From JAICXG01 sp963801255 (lineage in GTDB: Bacteria; Verrucomicrobiota; Verrucomicrobiia; Chthoniobacterales; UBA10450): a stretch of DNA of 64,000 nucleotides. How positions within the stretch are numbered: the first letter of the stretch is position 1; each line of letters begins with the position of its first letter. The DNA lies in the NCBI GenBank assembly GCA_963801255.1, contig CAWDEC010000012.1, positions 558,001 through 622,000 of the forward strand, given 5' to 3'. The position numbers and the translations under genes are program-made. Shown piece after piece: positions 47,134-56,713 of the stretch. The notes beneath the pieces were generated by a model that worked only from the letters and a program-made list of their open reading frames with translations, was not told the DNA's origin and did not search any database.

Positions 47134-49737
47134 ATGAACGAGGGCCGTAAACCTTATCCATTCGATCAGATCGAGCCGAAATGGCAGAAGCTTTGGGAAG
47201 AACAGAGCGCTTTTCACGCTTCCAATCCCGGTGAACCCGGCTTTGATCCAGAACAACCGAAATACTACGTGCTCGACATGTTCCCCTACCCCAGCGGCGC
47301 GGGTCTGCACGTTGGACACCCTGAGGGTTACACCGCGACCGACATTGTAGCGCGCTACAAACGCTTTCGAGGCTTCAATGTTTTGCATCCCATCGGCTGG
47401 GATGCCTTCGGTCTGCCGGCAGAGCAATACGCCATCAAGACCGGCCAACACCCAGAGGTCACAACGCGCGAAAATATTGCCCGTTTCAAGACGCAGCTGA
47501 AACGCATCGGCTTTTCCTATGATTGGGAACGGGAGATCAGCACCGCCGAGCCCGATTTCTATCGTTGGACACAGTGGATTTTCCTTCAGATTTATCAAAG
47601 CTGGTTTAACCCGGAGACGCTGCGCGCCGAACCAATCACCACTTACAAGGGAGACAATCCTGACAGCGTTCGCCTGGCTTACGTAGCCGAGGTGCCAGTA
47701 AATTGGTGCCCCGAACTCGGCACCGTTCTCGCCAATGAAGAGGTGATCGATGGCCGAAGCGAGGTTGGCGGTTTTCCGGTCGTTAGGCGACCGATGCGAC
47801 AATGGATGTTGCGCATTACCGCCTATACCGAACGGCTGATCAAAGATCTGGAGCAACTCGATTGGCCGGAAGGCATCAAGCTTCTCCAGCGCAATTGGAT
47901 TGGTCGCAGCGAAGGCGCCGAGATCGATTTTCAAATCGTCGGATGCGAGAAAAAGCTGCGCGTCTTTACTACTCGTCCGGACACACTGTACGGAGGCACC
48001 TATCTTATTCTTGCGCCGGAACATCCACTGGTCGACGCGATCGTTCCCGAAGAGCAACGCGATGAAGTACGGAAATACCGTGAGCAGGCCACACGCAAAA
48101 GCGACCTCGAGCGCGCCGAGCTAACGAAAGAGAAAACCGGAGTTTTCAGCGGAGCGTACGCCATCAATCCAGCCACCGGAGAGAAGGTCCCAATCTGGAT
48201 CGCTGACTACGTATTGCTGGGCTATGGCACCGGGGCGATCGGTGGGGTACCGGCACATGACGAGCGCGACCTCGAGTTTGCACGCAAATATGATCTCCCA
48301 ATTCGCGTGGTCGTCAGGCCAGGGGATGGCGGGGAGTCTGTTGGCTTTTTCGGCGAAGGCATCGCGATAAATTCGCCGGTGATCGAAGGTCTCCCGACCA
48401 GGGAAGCGAAAAGGAAGATCATCGCCTGGCTGGAAGAACGCGGCCAGGGCAAACGCGCGGTCAATTTCAAGCTGCGCGATTGGCTTTTCTCGCGCCAACG
48501 CTACTGGGGCGAACCATTCCCGATCGTCTGGGAAAACGGAAGGCACCGTGCGTTAAGCGAAGAGAACCTGCCGATCGTTCCGCCGCCGCTACAGGACTAC
48601 AAGCCCACTGGCAGCGGTGAGCCACCGCTGGCGAAGGCCAAGGACTGGGTCCGGTATTCGGAAACCGCGACGCGCGAACTCAACACGATGCCGCAATGGG
48701 CTGGCTCCTGCTGGTATTATCTGCGCTTCTGCGATCCGCGGAATGGCCAGCGCTTCGTGAGTGAAATTGCCGAGCGCTATTGGATGGGGACCGGCTCGTT
48801 TCCGGAAAAGAGAATCGCGGACGAAACGAAAACAGAGGCCCACCGCAGAGGCGCCGGTGGCGTCGATCTGTACGTCGGTGGGACGGAGCATGCGGTCCTG
48901 CATCTGTTGTATGCTCGCTTTTGGCACAAGGTGCTCTTTGATCTCGGTTACCTAACGACGAGCGAACCGTTCCAACGCCTCGTGAACCAGGGAATCATCC
49001 TGGGTGAGGATGGGCGTAAGATGTCGAAGCGCTGGGGCAATGTGATCGATCCACTCGACGTCATCGCCGACTACGGCGCCGATGCCTTCCGCTGCTATGA
49101 GATGTTTATGGGGCCGCTCGAGCAGATGAAGCCCTGGAGCATGACGGGAGTGGAAGGCGTAGCCCGCTTTCTTGCCCGCGTCTGGCGCCTAACGATGGAG
49201 GAAAACCAGGCCGGCCGATGGATTCTTTCTCCCACTGTGCAGGAGATCGAGCTGACTCGGGCGCAGCTTAAGATCGTGCATGCCACGATCAAGAAAGTTA
49301 CCGAGGACATCGAGAACCTCTCCTTCAACACCGCCATCGCGCAGATGATGATTTTTGTGAACGCCTTTACCACAAGCGAATCGGTGCCGGTATCGGCCTT
49401 ACGCACATTGTTAGTCTTACTGAATCCTTTTGCACCGCATCTCAGCTCAGAGCTCTGGGAAACGTTAGGCAGGCTTTTCCCCATTTCGCCGTGCGGAATT
49501 ACCGAGCAACCGTGGCCAGAGTTTGCGCCGGAGTTTCTGGTCGAGGATGAAGTTGAAATCGTTCTCCAGGTAAACGGCAAAGTGCGCGATCGCCTCATCG
49601 TGCCCATTGGCGCAACTGAGGCCGAGCTGGAAAAAATCGCGCTGGCTAACGAACGTGTGCGCGAATTCACCGCCGGCAAGACGATCCGCAAGGTGATTAC
49701 AATCCCGAAAAAGCTGGTCAACGTCGTCGCGAACTAG
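47134..49737 (+). CDS. leuS: Leucyl-tRNA synthetase
   Basis: 867 residues, the usual bacterial length. HIGH box within MFPYPSGAGLHVGHPEGYTATD (the motif reads HVGH), CP1 editing domain including GVPAHDERDLEFA, and KMSKR in GRKMSKRWGNVIDP. The C-terminal anticodon-binding region ends with VNGKVRDRLIVP. Charges tRNA-Leu. mscL begins 16 nt downstream. Motif copies lie at 47780 and 49187. Confidence 0.97.
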   Translation: MNEGRKPYPFDQIEPKWQKLWEEQSAFHASNPGEPGFDPEQPKYYVLDMFPYPSGAGLHVGHPEGYTATDIVARYKRFRGFNVLHPIGWDAFGLPAEQYAIKTGQHPEVTTRENIARFKTQLKRIGFSYDWEREISTAEPDFYRWTQWIFLQIYQSWFNPETLRAEPITTYKGDNPDSVRLAYVAEVPVNWCPELGTVLANEEVIDGRSEVGGFPVVRRPMRQWMLRITAYTERLIKDLEQLDWPEGIKLLQRNWIGRSEGAEIDFQIVGCEKKLRVFTTRPDTLYGGTYLILAPEHPLVDAIVPEEQRDEVRKYREQATRKSDLERAELTKEKTGVFSGAYAINPATGEKVPIWIADYVLLGYGTGAIGGVPAHDERDLEFARKYDLPIRVVVRPGDGGESVGFFGEGIAINSPVIEGLPTREAKRKIIAWLEERGQGKRAVNFKLRDWLFSRQRYWGEPFPIVWENGRHRALSEENLPIVPPPLQDYKPTGSGEPPLAKAKDWVRYSETATRELNTMPQWAGSCWYYLRFCDPRNGQRFVSEIAERYWMGTGSFPEKRIADETKTEAHRRGAGGVDLYVGGTEHAVLHLLYARFWHKVLFDLGYLTTSEPFQRLVNQGIILGEDGRKMSKRWGNVIDPLDVIADYGADAFRCYEMFMGPLEQMKPWSMTGVEGVARFLARVWRLTMEENQAGRWILSPTVQEIELTRAQLKIVHATIKKVTEDIENLSFNTAIAQMMIFVNAFTTSESVPVSALRTLLVLLNPFAPHLSSELWETLGRLFPISPCGITEQPWPEFAPEFLVEDEVEIVLQVNGKVRDRLIVPIGATEAELEKIALANERVREFTAGKTIRKVITIPKKLVNVVAN

Positions 49738-49753
49738 AATCCTGTTCCGCGTC

Positions 49754-50206
49754 ATGTTGAAAGAATTTAAGGAATTCGCGATCAAGGGGAACGCCGTGGA
49801 CCTTGCGGTGGGCGTCATCATTGGGGCCGCGTTTGGCGGCATCATTAACTCGCTTGTGAAGGATATCCTCATGCCGCCCGTCAGCCTGCTTACGGGTGGC
49901 CTGGATTTTTCCAAGCAGTTCATCGTGCTCAAAGCCGGGGCGAACGGTGCGACGAACTTCGCTACGCCAGAGCAGGCGCTGGCGTCGAAGGCAATTACCT
50001 GGAATTACGGCAACTTCATTACTCTGGTGATCAATTTCATCATCGTGGCCTTTTGCGTTTTCCTAGTCGTGAGGGCGATGAACAAACTAAAGAGGCCTGC
50101 GCCGGCCGCCGCGCCCGTTTCTAAGGACTGCCCGGCGTGCACAATGACGATTCCGATCAAGGCCCGGCGCTGCCCGCATTGCACGACCGAGTTGTCGGGC
50201 GTCTAA
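49754..50206 (+). CDS. mscL: Large-conductance mechanosensitive channel with C-terminal zinc ribbon
   Basis: 150 residues. MscL core: EFKEFAIKGNAVDLAVGVIIGAAFGGIINSLVKD, first helix, then the second membrane helix FITLVINFIIVAFCVFLVVRAMN. Beyond it is an added 30-residue cytosolic tail with two CxxC knuckles, CPACTMTIPIKARRCPHC, forming a zinc ribbon in place of the usual short helical bundle. The channel releases solutes on hypo-osmotic shock. Its stop overlaps the converging PdeM gene by 4 nt (50203-50206). Confidence 0.95.
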   Translation: MLKEFKEFAIKGNAVDLAVGVIIGAAFGGIINSLVKDILMPPVSLLTGGLDFSKQFIVLKAGANGATNFATPEQALASKAITWNYGNFITLVINFIIVAFCVFLVVRAMNKLKRPAPAAAPVSKDCPACTMTIPIKARRCPHCTTELSGV

Positions 50207-50856
50207 GTCGCGGCGCCTGTCGCATCCACGCGCAGGACCCGACGTGGCGTGCAAAGCCAAATACGAGCATTACCGTCATCGGGCCATTCCACCCCACCAG
50301 CCCACGGAGAAAAGGCAGGAAGAATCCAGCACCGGCCCTGCTGGACGAATGCCGGGCATTTCAAACGCAAGCCCGCACCATCGCGGATTGCTGCGGCCGG
50401 ATGATGATGGCCAATAATCCGGATGCGCTCAGTCTCTTCAAGACCGCTATGGCCGTGTTGGAAAACAAAATCTGGCGTCTCCCAACGCGGTGAAAACGCT
50501 TTAGTCGGCAGGAAATGACGGTCGTGATTTCCAGCAAGGGCGATTACTTCGCAACGTTCGCGCAGCCTCGCCAGTAGCTCCCTCGCAAGCTCCACCGAAG
50601 CACGATCATGAACAAGGTCGCCCACAATAATCAGTCGCTGCGGCCGATAGTCACCCAACAATTCTTCCAGCCGTCGCTCAATTGATTGCATCCCCCAAAG
50701 AGGCATGAGGCGTCCCGCGGCTCGTTGGCTTAATTCGTAACCGAAGTGAAGATCGGCCACCGCGAGCCAGCGTTCGGTTTCGTGAAATAGCGCCAGCCGC
50801 CCGTCCAGAAAGACGTGAGGAGCGATGGCGACAACGGCTGCGGAAACGATGGGCAC
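50203..50856 (-). CDS. pdeM: Metallophosphoesterase, PdeM-like (ligase-associated DNA damage response)
   Basis: 217 residues. Calcineurin-like metal motifs: VADLHFGYE, VGDLVHDR, AGNHDRH and GHHHP. The overall order and length fit PdeM, an endonuclease/phosphoesterase usually encoded next to an ATP-dependent DNA ligase and a ligase-associated helicase. Neither is in this window, so the pathway link rests on family only. The gene converges on mscL with a 4-nt overlap. Confidence 0.8.
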   Translation of the reverse strand: MPIVSAAVVAIAPHVFLDGRLALFHETERWLAVADLHFGYELSQRAAGRLMPLWGMQSIERRLEELLGDYRPQRLIIVGDLVHDRASVELARELLARLRERCEVIALAGNHDRHFLPTKAFSPRWETPDFVFQHGHSGLEETERIRIIGHHHPAAAIRDGAGLRLKCPAFVQQGRCWILPAFSPWAGGVEWPDDGNARIWLCTPRRVLRVDATGAAT

Positions 50857-50925
50857 GGCTTTTAGCTTGGAAAAATAATTCTTGCCACAATCTCCTTCAA
50901 CCCGTAAGCACCCGCTTCAGCCGAA

Positions 50926-51432
50926 ATGACGCTACTCCTGAGAGTTATACTTCTCAGCGCGCTCGCCTTGCTCGGCGTGGGCTGCGCCAGCCAGAACCCA
51001 ACCGCCGTCAGTAAACCAGTCGGCCAGCGCCTGCATCATGTTCGCACGACCGCTTACACCCACACTGAGGCTGGCGGTCGCCGCAATGCCATTGGCACCA
51101 AACTCTCCAGTAGCAAGGTCAAGAGCGCTGCGGCTGACTGGTCTCGCTTTCCGTTGGGCACGAAGTTCCGGATTGTCGACACCAACGAAATCTTCCAGAT
51201 CGATGACTACGGCAGCGCCCTCATTGGCACCCGCACGATTGATCTTTACAGATCAAATCGGCTGGAAATGAGAAAATGGGGTGTGCGATCGGTGGATATC
51301 GACGTGATCGAATGGGGATCGCGCGAGGAGAGCCTGCGCGTCCTGGCCTCGCGCAAGAACAGTTCCATGGCGCGACGGATGATCGTCGCTCTCGCGCGGG
51401 AACCAGGTGAGTCGCCGCTGCCAAAGTTCTAG
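50926..51432 (+). CDS. Lipoprotein with 3D domain (lytic transglycosylase-like)
   Basis: 168 residues. Lipoprotein signal with lipobox LGVGC (Cys about residue 22). A 3D-type domain follows (TTAYTHTEAGGRRNAIGTKL, then FRIVDTNEIFQIDDYGSALIGTRTIDLY). This double-psi barrel binds or cleaves glycan strands in MltA and relatives. It is probably anchored in the outer or inner membrane and acts on peptidoglycan. galE follows 44 nt downstream. Confidence 0.82.
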   Translation: MTLLLRVILLSALALLGVGCASQNPTAVSKPVGQRLHHVRTTAYTHTEAGGRRNAIGTKLSSSKVKSAAADWSRFPLGTKFRIVDTNEIFQIDDYGSALIGTRTIDLYRSNRLEMRKWGVRSVDIDVIEWGSREESLRVLASRKNSSMARRMIVALAREPGESPLPKF

Positions 51433-51476
51433 CTTTCCTTTTTGACAGCGCAGGAGGCCCTCCGCACTTTCCGCGG

Positions 51477-52448
51477 ATGCACATCTTTGTCGTCGGCGGC
51501 GCGGGTTACATCGGAAGTATTTGCGTCGAGCTACTGCTCGATGAAGGCCACCAAGTCACTGTCTTCGATAACCTCAGCGAGGGCCATCGCCAGGCGGTTG
51601 ACGAGCGCGCCGCTTTTATCGGTGGCGACCTGGCACGGGCCGAGGAGATCACCCGTGCACTTCAGGAGACCAAGCCCGACGCGGTTATGCATTTCGCGGC
51701 TAACGCGCTTGTTGGCGAGTCGATGCAAAATCCGTCGAAATATTTTCGCAACAACGTGGCCGCTGGAATTAACTTGCTCGATGCCATGCTCCAAGCGGGC
51801 GTGAGGCGTTTTGTTTTCTCTTCCACCTGCGCGACCTTCGGACCGCCCGAACGAGTACCGATCGACGAGACGTTGCCGCAGCGACCAATCAATCCCTACG
51901 GCGAATCAAAGCTCATGTTTGAGAAGGTGTTGCGTTGGTATGACCAGATTCACGGTCTTAGATTCGTCTCGCTACGCTATTTCAACGCCGCCGGCGCGAC
52001 GAAGAAATTCGGCGAAGACCATCGCTGCGAAACGCACCTCATTCCCAACGTGCTGAAGGTTGCACTTGGCCTGAAGGAGCATGTTGAGATCTACGGCACC
52101 GATTACGAAACACCCGACGGCACCTGCATCCGCGACTACATCCACATCCTGGACCTGTCGCGCGCGCATATTCTCGCCCTCGGAGCGAATGAGAGCGCTT
52201 TCTATAACCTCGGCACCGGCGGTGGTTCGAGCGTGCGCGAAGTAATCAAGGTTTGTCGCGATGTAACCGGAAAGGAAATCCCGGTTCTGGAAAAGCCGCG
52301 GCGGCCTGGCGATCCGCCTCGACTCATCGCCGCCTCGGAGAAAATCAAACGTGAACTGGGTTGGCAGCCAAAGTTCGAAAACCTGCACGCCATCGTCGAG
52401 AGCGCGTGGCGCTGGCATCAGGAATTTCCTAGGGGCTACGGCGACTAA
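51477..52448 (+). CDS. galE: UDP-glucose 4-epimerase
   Basis: 323 residues. NAD-binding GGAGYIGS at residues 6-13, catalytic SSTCATFG with Ser/Thr, Tyr-x3-Lys in NPYGESKLMFE, and the family phrases RYFNAAGA, DGTCIRDYIHILDL and YNLGTGGGSSVREV. It interconverts UDP-glucose and UDP-galactose for polysaccharides. It has no motif copy. Confidence 0.94.
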   Translation: MHIFVVGGAGYIGSICVELLLDEGHQVTVFDNLSEGHRQAVDERAAFIGGDLARAEEITRALQETKPDAVMHFAANALVGESMQNPSKYFRNNVAAGINLLDAMLQAGVRRFVFSSTCATFGPPERVPIDETLPQRPINPYGESKLMFEKVLRWYDQIHGLRFVSLRYFNAAGATKKFGEDHRCETHLIPNVLKVALGLKEHVEIYGTDYETPDGTCIRDYIHILDLSRAHILALGANESAFYNLGTGGGSSVREVIKVCRDVTGKEIPVLEKPRRPGDPPRLIAASEKIKRELGWQPKFENLHAIVESAWRWHQEFPRGYGD

Positions 52449-52502
52449 CGTAGGCATTCACGACCGCAAAGATGCGGCAGTTTCAAAGCGAACCCGACTA
52501 AC

Positions 52503-52540
52503 AAAAAAAGCGCTCGGGGACACACGTTCCCCGAGCGCTT
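52503..52540 (-). terminator. Rho-independent terminator of the Thr-rich secreted protein gene
   Basis: A perfect 13-bp stem (AAGCGCTCGGGGA, 52508-52520, with 52528-52540) closes a 7-nt loop. On the minus strand the stem is followed by a run of seven T (complement of 52503-52509). It lies 24 nt past the stop of the minus-strand gene at 52565. It is also in a place to end galE on the plus strand, but has no T-run there. Confidence 0.9.
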
Positions 52541-52564
52541 AAGATTGACTAACCTAACGAATCG

Positions 52565-52996
52565 TCAGGGATTCGTTGTCGTAGTTGTGGTCGTCTCCTT
52601 CTTATAATAAGACATCGGTTTCTCCAAGGTCACCTTGGTGATGACCATACGATCGCCTTCTTTCACGTAGCTGTAGCGCACCGGCATGTCGGGGCGTAGC
52701 ATCGACATTTCCACGGTCTGTCCTTCCGGATCGACAACGGTGGTTTCTTTCGTGAAGTAGTACTTCACAGGCTCCGCGCTCGTTTCGCTGCGGAAGCTGA
52801 TGACGTTGGAGCTCGGGGTGAAGGTCGTGATCGTACCCGTCCCGTCCATGGCGCTTGTGCTCGTCGTGCTACTCACTCCCGTAGCACCCGCGTCCGTCGT
52901 CGTGGTGGTAGTCGTTTCCTGCGCGAAAGTGGTTCCGAGCGCGAACGCGCAAGCCACTCCGGCAGCCAGTATTTGTGTCAGTCTGTTTGGTTTCAT
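52565..52996 (-). CDS. Small secreted Thr-rich protein of unknown function
   Basis: 143 residues. Signal peptide with MKPNRLTQILAAGVACAFAL and end TTFAQ. The mature part has Thr-rich tails at both ends (ETTTTTTTDA and KKETTTTTTTNP) around a core of about 90 residues: TITTFTPSSNVISFRSETSAEPVKYYFTKETTVVDPEGQTVEMSMLRPDMPVRYSYVKEGDRMVITKV is one beta-rich domain. No family is recognised. It has its own strong terminator and diverges from hisS, 143 nt away. Confidence 0.75.
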   Translation of the reverse strand: MKPNRLTQILAAGVACAFALGTTFAQETTTTTTTDAGATGVSSTTSTSAMDGTGTITTFTPSSNVISFRSETSAEPVKYYFTKETTVVDPEGQTVEMSMLRPDMPVRYSYVKEGDRMVITKVTLEKPMSYYKKETTTTTTTNP

Positions 52997-53139
52997 GATT
53001 GTCCTTTGGTTTGGTTGAACGAATGATATCCGTTGTGCGTTACTCCGACCGGTCCAGGCATTCGTTTATTCAACCCCAATTCGGAAAACGTGGTGCATGC
53101 GGTTGCACAGTTAGATAAGAATTGCCCTATCTTCCCGTC

Positions 53140-54381
53140 ATGCAGCCTTTGCCCGGCTTTCGCGATTTTCTGCCTGATGACTGTGCTTTCCGAAATGCCA
53201 TCTTTGACGGGTGGCGCGAAGTGTGTCGCCGATATGGCTTCGTCGAATGGGACAGTCCGCTGCTCGAGTTGACGGATTTGTATCGCAAGAAAAGCGGACC
53301 TGAGATTGTTAGTCAGCTCTTCAACTTTACCGACAAAGGCGAGCGCGAAGTAGCGATGCGGCCCGAGCTGACCCCGGCGCTTGCCCGGGTGGTGGCGGCG
53401 CATGAACGGGAATTTCGCAAACCGCTCAAATGGTTTTCGATTCCGCAATGTTTTCGCTATGAGAAACAGCAACGAGGAAGGTTGCGCGAACACTTCCAAC
53501 TCAATTGCGACCTTATCGGCGATGCCTCGTTCGCGGCCGATGCAGAGGTGGTCGCGCTCGCAATCGATCTTCTGCGCACTTTTGGGTTCGGTGCCAATGA
53601 CGTCGTCGTCCGGTTAAGTGACCGTGAGTTCTGGACCGACCTTTTGCGCAAACAGAATGTTCCTGAAGATCAATGGAGTGGCTTGTTACAGGTCATCGAC
53701 AAAAGTGAACGCGAACCGCGTGAGATAACCGCGGCGAAACTGGGACCGCTGGCTGAGTCAATCTTTCAGGTGCTCGACGGCGGCGGCCGCAGTGAGAAGT
53801 TGGAAACGCTCGTTAGGCAACTTGAACTGCGCGGTCTGGGCAACTTTGTGAAAGTCGATCTCTCAATCGTGCGCGGTCTGGCTTATTACACCGGCCTCGT
53901 CTTTGAAGTTTTCGATCGAGCGGGAAAATTGCGCGCGATCGCGGGCGGCGGCCGCTACGACAATCTGATCGCGCAGCTGAGCGATGGTGCAGTCGCCCTG
54001 CCCGCGGTTGGATTCGCAATGGGTGATGTGGTCCTGGGTGAACTGATTAAGGAAACGCCGGCAGCATTTTCGCGCCTAACGAACAGGGTGAGCAGCCAAA
54101 ATGCGCTCGATGTTTATCTCATCATCGCCAAGGAAGAGAGACGCGACGATGCACTTCAAACGTTGCAACTGCTGCGCGACGCCGGTTGGCGCGTCGATTA
54201 CTCGCTTGTTCCCGCCAAAGTCGGCAAACAATTCCAAACCGCCGAGGCCATGGGCGCCCGCGTGACCTTGCTTTTCGGCGACGAATGGCCGCAGCTGAAA
54301 ATGAAAAACCTCGCCAGCCGCGAAGAAACGCTCCTGCCGAACGATGACCTCCTTGAACAACTGGCGTTGATGCGCGCATAA
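53140..54381 (+). CDS. hisS: Histidyl-tRNA synthetase
   Basis: 413 residues from the ATG at 53140, MQPLPGFRDFLPDD, the standard start. Class II motif 2 FRYEKQQRGRLREHFQ, histidine-A region RGLAYYTGLVFEVFD and the GGGRYDNLI site are present; motif 3 is in GFAMGDVVL. Charges tRNA-His. aspS follows after 47 nt. Motif copies are at 53810 and 54074. Confidence 0.96.
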   Translation: MQPLPGFRDFLPDDCAFRNAIFDGWREVCRRYGFVEWDSPLLELTDLYRKKSGPEIVSQLFNFTDKGEREVAMRPELTPALARVVAAHEREFRKPLKWFSIPQCFRYEKQQRGRLREHFQLNCDLIGDASFAADAEVVALAIDLLRTFGFGANDVVVRLSDREFWTDLLRKQNVPEDQWSGLLQVIDKSEREPREITAAKLGPLAESIFQVLDGGGRSEKLETLVRQLELRGLGNFVKVDLSIVRGLAYYTGLVFEVFDRAGKLRAIAGGGRYDNLIAQLSDGAVALPAVGFAMGDVVLGELIKETPAAFSRLTNRVSSQNALDVYLIIAKEERRDDALQTLQLLRDAGWRVDYSLVPAKVGKQFQTAEAMGARVTLLFGDEWPQLKMKNLASREETLLPNDDLLEQLALMRA

Positions 54382-54428
54382 GCAACTTGCGCCTTTTTCC
54401 CCATCGCCCAAACTGACGGCTCGCCGCC

Positions 54429-56219
54429 ATGTATCGCACTCATCACTGCAACGCGCTTCGCGCTGCTAATATCGGCAAAGAGGTACAACTCGCCGGTTGG
54501 GTTCATTCGCGTCGCGATCTTGGTGGTGTCATTTTCATCGATCTGCGGGATCGTGAAGGACTAACGCAGATTGTCTTCCGACCGGAAGAGAACGACGAGG
54601 TCACCGACCGGGCTCATTCCCTTCGGCATGAAGACGTCATCGCGATCACAGGACGTGTCGCGCCACGCCTAACGGGACAGGCAAATCCCAATCTCCCGAC
54701 AGGCGAGATCGAAGTGGTCGTCGATGAGTTGCTCATCCTCAACCGCTCCGACGTACCGCCGTTCCCGATCGAAGGCGAAGTGAAAGACGAGGATCTCCAG
54801 CTGACTTATCGCTATTTTGACCTGCGTCGGCCACAGCTCGCTCGCAACCTGCGCCTTCGCCATCGGGTTACGAAGGCGACCCGTGATTATCTCGATAGCC
54901 AGGGCTTCCTCGAAATCGAGACACCGATTCTCTCGAAGAGTACGCCGGAAGGCGCGCGCGACTTTCTCGTTCCGAGCCGCATTTGGCCGGGAAAATTCTA
55001 CGCTTTGCCGCAGGCGCCCCAGCAATACAAACAGCTCCTCATGGTCGGCGGGATGGAAAAATATTTTCAGATCGCAAAATGTTTTCGCGACGAAGACCTC
55101 CGCGCCGATCGCCAGCTCGAATTCACCCAGATTGACATTGAAGCTTCTTTCGTTAGGCCGGAAGACATCTTTGCGCTCACGGAAGGAATGCTGGCCGCCG
55201 TTTTTAAGGCTGCGCGCGGGATTGATGTCTCCATACCGTTCGCGCGTATGAGCTATCACGAGGCGATGAATACTTTCGGGAGCGACAAGCCCGACCGACG
55301 CTTCGCGGTTTCGCTGGTTGAGCTAAGCGATCTCTTTCGTGAAAGCGCCTTCAAGGTCTTTCGCAGCGCGATCGAACGCGGTGGCGCGATCAAGGCCATT
55401 AACGCCAAAGGCTTCGCCGGTATTACTACCGGGCAAATGAATGAACTGGAAGCGCTCGCGAAGAAATTCGGCGCCAAAGGTCTTGCCTCAATCAAGGTGG
55501 AAGGCGGGGAATGGAAATCTGCCATCGCGAAATTCCTTTCCGAGACGGAAAAGCAAGGCCTGACAAGCCGTCTGAAAATTGAAGAGGGAGACCTCGTTCT
55601 TTTCGCCGCGGACTCATGGCCGATCGCCTGCGAAGTACTGGGTCGGCTGCGCCTCCGTGTCGCCGAGTTGCAAAGCCTAACGAATAATGAACAGCTCGAT
55701 TTCCTTTGGGTGACCGATTTTCCCCTCCTCCAGCAGGATGCTGCCACGGGCAAGTGGAGCGCCATGCACCATCCGTTCACGCGGCCGAAAGCCGAGGACC
55801 AGGCCTTGCTCGACCAGCCTAACGAGCTCGGAAGTATCCGCGCCGAAGCCTACGACGTCGTCCTGAACGGCGTCGAGATCGGCGGTGGCAGCATCCGTAT
55901 TCACGAACGCGATTTGCAGGCAAAGATGTTCGAGGTCCTTGGCCTAACGAACGAAGAAACCAATCGCCAATTCGGTCATCTGCTGCGCGCTTTCCGCCTC
56001 GGCGCTCCGCCGCACGGTGGAATCGCTCTTGGGCTCGATCGCCTGGTTATGCTCGTTTGCGGCACGGAATCCATTCGCGACGTAATCGCTTTTCCAAAAA
56101 CCAACCGCGGGCAGGACCTGATGTCGCAATCGCCAAGTGATGTCGACGCAACCCAGCTGCGGGATTTGAGTATTCAGACGGTAGCGAACGCTGCCGTGAG
56201 CAAGACGCAGGCGAATTAA
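54429..56219 (+). CDS. aspS: Aspartyl-tRNA synthetase
   Basis: 596 residues, bacterial length. OB-fold anticodon domain (VQLAGWVHSRRDLGGVIFIDLRDREG), motif 2 CFRDEDLRADRQLEFTQIDIE, GAD-like insert in the middle, and motif 3 FGAPPHGGIALGLDRLVML. It could be the non-discriminating type; GatCAB genes are not in view. Four exact motif copies lie within the gene (55150, 55675, 55817 and 55942), the densest cluster in the window. Confidence 0.97.
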   Translation: MYRTHHCNALRAANIGKEVQLAGWVHSRRDLGGVIFIDLRDREGLTQIVFRPEENDEVTDRAHSLRHEDVIAITGRVAPRLTGQANPNLPTGEIEVVVDELLILNRSDVPPFPIEGEVKDEDLQLTYRYFDLRRPQLARNLRLRHRVTKATRDYLDSQGFLEIETPILSKSTPEGARDFLVPSRIWPGKFYALPQAPQQYKQLLMVGGMEKYFQIAKCFRDEDLRADRQLEFTQIDIEASFVRPEDIFALTEGMLAAVFKAARGIDVSIPFARMSYHEAMNTFGSDKPDRRFAVSLVELSDLFRESAFKVFRSAIERGGAIKAINAKGFAGITTGQMNELEALAKKFGAKGLASIKVEGGEWKSAIAKFLSETEKQGLTSRLKIEEGDLVLFAADSWPIACEVLGRLRLRVAELQSLTNNEQLDFLWVTDFPLLQQDAATGKWSAMHHPFTRPKAEDQALLDQPNELGSIRAEAYDVVLNGVEIGGGSIRIHERDLQAKMFEVLGLTNEETNRQFGHLLRAFRLGAPPHGGIALGLDRLVMLVCGTESIRDVIAFPKTNRGQDLMSQSPSDVDATQLRDLSIQTVANAAVSKTQAN

Positions 56220-56223
56220 AAGA

Positions 56224-56260
56224 GTCAGGGCACTAAGCGATGTGCCCCGATTGCCCTGAC
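56224..56260 (+). terminator. Hairpin after aspS
   Basis: GTCAGGGCA (56224-56232) pairs with TGCCCTGAC (56252-56260), a perfect 9-bp stem with a 19-nt loop, starting 4 nt after the aspS stop. No T-run follows, so its strength as a terminator is uncertain. Confidence 0.5.
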
Positions 56261-56332
56261 GGACTCGCCACATTCTAACGAGCGCATTTTTCTTGAATCC
56301 AGATCGCCGCTTGGGCGCATCCATTCCATAGA

Positions 56333-56713
56333 ATGGAAACTTCATCGCCACCACTGCCCGTCAGCGCCGTCGTTGTTCCCAATGTGCGCACCTGGACTGC
56401 CCTTTGCCACGCCAGCGCCCTGCTCGGCGTCTTCCTGCACTTCCCCGGCCATCTCATCCCGCCGCTCATCATTTGGTTGGCAAAACGCGACCAATCCCCT
56501 GAGATCGACGCCCACGGTAAGGAAGCGGTCAACTTCCAGCTCTCGATGCTGCTCTACAACCTGATTGCGGCGGTCTTCTGCGTGATCCTGATCGGCTTCG
56601 CCTTTCTCATCATTCTTTGGATCCTGAATGCAATCTTCGCCATCATCGCCGCGATCCAGGCGAGCGACGGAAAATTCTACCGCTATCCGATGACGATCCG
56701 GTTCATTCAATAA
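56333..56713 (+). CDS. DUF4870 small membrane protein
   Basis: 126 residues with three hydrophobic segments. Family phrases: LCHASALLGVFLHFPGHLIPPLIIWL, then DAHGKEAVNFQLSMLLYNLI, then FAIIAAIQASDGKFYRYP. The function of DUF4870 (Tic20-like) is unknown. It overlaps the end of the converging symporter gene by 11 nt. Confidence 0.85.
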   Translation: METSSPPLPVSAVVVPNVRTWTALCHASALLGVFLHFPGHLIPPLIIWLAKRDQSPEIDAHGKEAVNFQLSMLLYNLIAAVFCVILIGFAFLIILWILNAIFAIIAAIQASDGKFYRYPMTIRFIQ

